64,000 nucleotides of DNA from positions 62,001-126,000 of the forward strand of contig JAEYDL010000018.1 in the NCBI GenBank assembly GCA_023403845.1, written 5' to 3'. Shown piece after piece: positions 61,377 to 64,000 of this stretch. The notes beneath the pieces were generated by a model, which saw only the letters and a list, made by a program, of their open reading frames with translations, was not told where the DNA came from and did no database searches. Origin of the DNA: Pseudomonadota bacterium. Its GTDB lineage: Bacteria > Desulfobacterota > Desulfovibrionia > Desulfovibrionales > Desulfovibrionaceae. The position numbers were made by a program, and so were the translations under genes. Position 1 is the stretch's first letter. Each line of letters starts with the position of its first letter.

Positions 61377-62564
61377 TTATTCGGATTTGGCGGAAGCGGG
61401 CTGTGCTTCTGCGGAGAGATCCACCACGCGAACGGAAGTGCCGGACCGGATCTTCTGCAGACCCTCCACCACGACTCTGTCTCCGGCGGCCAGCCCGTCG
61501 AGCACGACCCAGCTGGTTCCGTGCGTGCGGCCCACCTTCAGGGGACGGATTTCGATCTTGTCGTCGGCGTTCACCACATAGGCGGTGGCGTTGCCGCGGG
61601 CGTCGCGCACCAAAGCACGCTGCGGCAGCAGAATGGCCGCCTCGTCCACGCCTTCATTCAAAATGGCGCGCACATACATGCCGGGAAGCAGATCCTGACG
61701 AGGGTTGGGGAAAATGGCCCGCAGCGTCACCGCGCCGGTGCTTTCGTCCACGCTCACATCCGTGAACTGGAGCGTGCCGGCTTCGGCGTACTCCGTACCG
61801 TCCTCAAGGAGCAGACGCACGCTGGCATGATCGCTGTCGGCGCGCTGAAGCTGACCGCTCTCAAGGCTGCGCTTCAGGCGAAGCACTTCCGTGCTGGACT
61901 GCGTAACGTCCACATACATGGGATCAAGCTGCTGTACGATAGCGAGGGGCTGGGACTGATTTTCGGTCACCAGCGCGCCGGGCGTCACCTGGGATCGCCC
62001 GATGCGCCCCGATATGGGAGAAGTCACTCGGGTATAATCAAGACGGATACGGGCGTTTTCCACGGCAGCCTTGTTCACGCCCACTTCAGCGAGAGCCTGC
62101 TTGTAGGCCGCGTCGGCGCTGTCGTATTCCTGACGGCTCACGGCGCTGATATTCACAAGATCCTTGTAGCGCTGCATCGTAAGCCTGGTCGGCGCCACGT
62201 TGGCCTGAGCCCGCGCGAGTGACGCCCTGGCGCTGGCCAGATCGGCCTCATAGGTGGCGGGGTCAATCTGGTAGAGGGTATCGCCCATCTTGACGTCCGT
62301 TCCTTCCTCAAAGAGCCGTTTCTGAATGATACCGCTTACCTGAGGCCGAACTTCCGCAATCTGAAAGGGCGAAGTGCGTCCGGACAGTTCGGTGGTGAAC
62401 AGAACCTTCTGCGGCTGCACGACGATCACTCCGACTTCCACGGCGGAAGCGGCGGTCGGCGTCGCGGCCTTCTGCTCATCGCATCCGGCAAGAAAAAGAA
62501 TCCCCAGACAACCCAGCAGCGTCAGAAGAATGCTTGAAGGAGTCGTATTCCGGTTCTGAAGCAT
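61377..62564 (-). CDS. RND efflux periplasmic adaptor lipoprotein (AcrA type)
   Basis: The 395-aa protein has a lipobox (LFLAGC, Cys at about 28). It contains the lipoyl/hairpin/barrel order: FTTELSGRTSPFQIAEVRPQVSGIIQKRLFEEGTDVKMGDTLYQID, coiled-coil helices, GALVTENQSQPLAIVQQLDPMYVDV and a C-terminal KVGRTHGTSWVVLDGL. It bridges pump and duct. ATG at 62564 has GTGAGG upstream. It is first in the operon and faces the tetR-like gene. Confidence 0.95.
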   Translation of the reverse strand: MLQNRNTTPSSILLTLLGCLGILFLAGCDEQKAATPTAASAVEVGVIVVQPQKVLFTTELSGRTSPFQIAEVRPQVSGIIQKRLFEEGTDVKMGDTLYQIDPATYEADLASARASLARAQANVAPTRLTMQRYKDLVNISAVSRQEYDSADAAYKQALAEVGVNKAAVENARIRLDYTRVTSPISGRIGRSQVTPGALVTENQSQPLAIVQQLDPMYVDVTQSSTEVLRLKRSLESGQLQRADSDHASVRLLLEDGTEYAEAGTLQFTDVSVDESTGAVTLRAIFPNPRQDLLPGMYVRAILNEGVDEAAILLPQRALVRDARGNATAYVVNADDKIEIRPLKVGRTHGTSWVVLDGLAAGDRVVVEGLQKIRSGTSVRVVDLSAEAQPASAKSE

Positions 62565-62671
62565 AAAACCTCACTCTTGATTATGCGTCGCAGATGCCGA
62601 CGCGCATGCCCGCACTCCTCCCCCTTCCGGAAGGGCAAGAAGGACGAATGAGAGAATATTGTGACGAAAAT

Positions 62672-62701
62672 TTGACAAGGCCAATTTCAATAGAGTAGAG
62701 T
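62672..62701 (+). promoter_or_regulatory. Promoter of the tetR-type regulator
   Basis: A perfect TTGACA (62672-62677) is followed after 18 nt by TAGAGT (62696-62701), inside the operator. The leader is about 40 nt. Confidence 0.6.
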
Positions 62702-62711
62702 AAACTCTATT
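62689..62711. promoter_or_regulatory. TetR-type operator
   Basis: AATAGAGT-N7-ACTCTATT is a perfect 8-bp inverted repeat in the divergent region. It overlaps the -10 of the regulator promoter, so binding would repress the regulator and could repress the pump operon. Confidence 0.7.
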
Positions 62712-62749
62712 CGTTTGTTCCAATACGTCCCCAACTGGAGAATGTCAAG

Positions 62750-63406
62750 ATGACGAAACCCTCCGCTACCGTATCCCGCCAGTATCATTCCCCCACCCGG
62801 GAACGGCAGGCTTCAATCACCCGCAGCAACATCACGGCAGCGGCCGAGCGCCTGCTGACCTCCCGCGGCTACGCCAAGACCACCATAGAGGCCATCGCCC
62901 GGGAAGCCGGCGTATCCACCCAGACCGTCTATGCCGTCTTCGGTTCCAAGCGGGGCATTCTTGCCGCCATTCTCGACGAGAAGCTGGACAACAACGATGC
63001 CCTGTTCGAGATCTACCAGAACTCCCTCCAGACAACGGACGTCTATGAGGCGCTCCGGCTGACGGTAGACCTGATCCGGAGGGTCTGCGAAATTCAGAGT
63101 CCGGTCTATGAACTGCTCAGAGGAGCGGGAGTGCTCGATCCGGAACTCGCTCTCATCAACAAGGCCCGCGAAAAGATCAACCAGGAACGGGCCGACGAGC
63201 ATATCCGGAACATTCTGAACAACGATCCCGTCCACCGCCTCAAAAGGGGCATGAATCCGCGCATGGCGCAAGACATCTTCTGGTGTCTGTGCAACCGCGA
63301 CATATACCGGATTCTGGTGCAGGAACGCGGCTGGACGGCTGAAACCTACGCCGACTGGCTGTACGACATGCTCGTCGGGTCTCTTTTTGAAAGAGAGGAA
63401 GGCTGA
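62750..63406 (+). CDS. TetR/AcrR family regulator of the efflux operon
   Basis: The 218-aa protein has a helix-turn-helix (NITAAAERLLTSRGYAKTTIEAIAREAGVSTQTVYAVFGSKRGILAAIL, about 25-75) and a helical ligand domain with no close likeness. It is divergent from the RND operon and next to a palindromic operator, so it is likely its repressor. The inducer is unknown; gut-type toxicants such as bile salts are only a guess. Confidence 0.9.
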   Translation: MTKPSATVSRQYHSPTRERQASITRSNITAAAERLLTSRGYAKTTIEAIAREAGVSTQTVYAVFGSKRGILAAILDEKLDNNDALFEIYQNSLQTTDVYEALRLTVDLIRRVCEIQSPVYELLRGAGVLDPELALINKAREKINQERADEHIRNILNNDPVHRLKRGMNPRMAQDIFWCLCNRDIYRILVQERGWTAETYADWLYDMLVGSLFEREEG

Positions 63407-63431
63407 CGCTTCGCCGATCCGGTTCCCGCCA

Positions 63432-63447
63432 CGTCCGACAACGGACG
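63432..63447. repeat. Hairpin downstream of the tetR-type gene
   Basis: CGTCCG-ACAA-CGGACG is perfectly paired; there is no T-run. It lies between convergent genes. Confidence 0.4.
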
Positions 63448-63580
63448 CATGCACGGACGCACGATAGCCGACGAACGTTGCATGGGAATTTTCCGTGTAC
63501 AGCAAATCGTAACAGACTGTTTCAAATCTGTTTCACAGGAAGAAGGGGAACGACGCGCTCCGAGTCTGCCGGGGGACGGC

Positions 63581-63964
63581 CTAGGCGTCTTTTCCGCGCA
63601 CGCTTACACGGGCGACCACCTTCTCGTAGTAGGGACTTCTGTCGCCGATGGAAGGGCCTCTGCCCCTGCGGTTCGCGATACGGGCCAGCACTACGTCGAG
63701 CTTTTTCATCTGGGCCACCTTTTCCCGCTCGTCATCACAGCGCTCCAGGGCATCCATGATATCCTGAGCCTCCTTGCGGTCGGCCACTTCCTCGGGAACA
63801 TATCCGGCATTCTTCAGCAGTTTGTAGGCCAGACGCAGATCCTCGGGAATATGGGAATCATCCTCCAGCTCCAGAGGCCTGCCGGCCCCGGGAAGATCGT
63901 CGAATACTCCGCGTTCGCTCGCTTCCCGAATCCGCTCCTCGGCAATGATGGTGATGGCATCCAT
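63581..63964 (-). CDS. DUF1992 / DnaJ-C28-like domain protein
   Basis: The 127-aa protein has the DUF1992 pattern: AEERIREASERGVFDDLPGAGRPLELEDD, then EDLRLAYKLLKNAGYVPEEV. The family is found in many bacteria and in the eukaryotic DNAJC28; its function is not established. ATG has GAGGGAG upstream. Confidence 0.88.
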   Translation of the reverse strand: MDAITIIAEERIREASERGVFDDLPGAGRPLELEDDSHIPEDLRLAYKLLKNAGYVPEEVADRKEAQDIMDALERCDDEREKVAQMKKLDVVLARIANRRGRGPSIGDRSPYYEKVVARVSVRGKDA

Positions 63965-64000
63965 GAAAATTCTCCCTCAAGCCCGCACAACGCGAGACAT

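Overview
The window (about 60% GC by eye, 64 kb) looks like chromosomal DNA of an anaerobic, probably sulfite/sulfate-respiring Desulfobacterota, most likely Desulfovibrionaceae. Supporting gene types are a TunR-type regulator (XerC/D-like fold plus molybdate/tungstate-binding domains) beside modABC, a YeiH-type sulfate/sulfite-exporter-family transporter, a FrdX-like ferredoxin behind an HcpR/CRP-type site, a NIL-domain ferredoxin of the homocysteine-synthesis type, and an anaerobic GlpABC dehydrogenase. No rRNA, CRISPR array, prophage or insertion sequence was seen. The gene content is mostly core, with no obvious island.

Layout. 1-2974 (+): the 3' end of a membrane-bound, hydrogenase-like (complex I-related) operon. 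The large subunit lacks the CxxC pairs that bind NiFe, although the small subunit keeps its FeS ligands, so this is best read as an Ehr-type (energy-converting hydrogenase-related) complex. 3444-3951: a GNAT acetyltransferase broken by a 13-bp tandem duplication. 4042-4781 (-): a zinc-ribbon/Tudor-like protein and tRNA-Leu(GAG). 5162-6265 (+): a nitroreductase and an FMN reductase. 6862-8972 (+): the YeiH-type transporter and a small membrane protein. 9396-10688 (-): enolase. 11056-16037 (+): a BMP-family nucleoside-type ABC transporter. 16304-17962 (-): a PAS/GGDEF protein with a degenerate active site but an intact inhibitory-site motif. 18688-22246: AlkA-type glycosylase, Tat-exported phosphoesterase, an unknown protein and a TIM-barrel isomerase, the last one linked to phnDCE (22292-24747, -).

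25348-30449 (-): ileS, lspA, a PLDc_N membrane protein, cpoB, the NIL-ferredoxin and tRNA-Met(CAT), apparently read as one strand-consistent block. 30949-34941 (-): a proteostasis operon (cbpA, cbpM, clpB), divergent from a TerB-dynamin fusion GTPase (35273-37885, +). 38278-40095: GNAT, CreA, SlyX and EVE proteins. 40172-43817: modA (-), tunR (+) and modBC (-), with a dyad suited to TunR between modA and tunR. 44203-48380 (+): glpABC behind a strong sigma70-like promoter. 48754-51490 (+): an aminotransferase and a lone DppD-type ATPase. 51593-55722 (+): grpE joined to an Mla-type lipid transport operon (mlaE-mlaF-mlaD-pqiC-like). 55913-56617 (+): FrdX-like ferredoxin. 56772-62564 (-): an RND tripartite efflux pump with a divergent TetR regulator and a palindromic operator. 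63581-63964 (-): a DUF1992 protein.

Themes: metal oxyanion homeostasis (TunR/Mod), redox and nitrosative stress (FrdX, RND pump), envelope lipid maintenance (Mla, PqiC, CpoB, dynamin) and proteostasis (ClpB, CbpA, GrpE). The most unusual items are the NiFe-less hydrogenase-like complex, the TerB-dynamin fusion, the degenerate GGDEF protein, and the tRNA-Met gene that starts 6 nt after a methionine-precursor gene.
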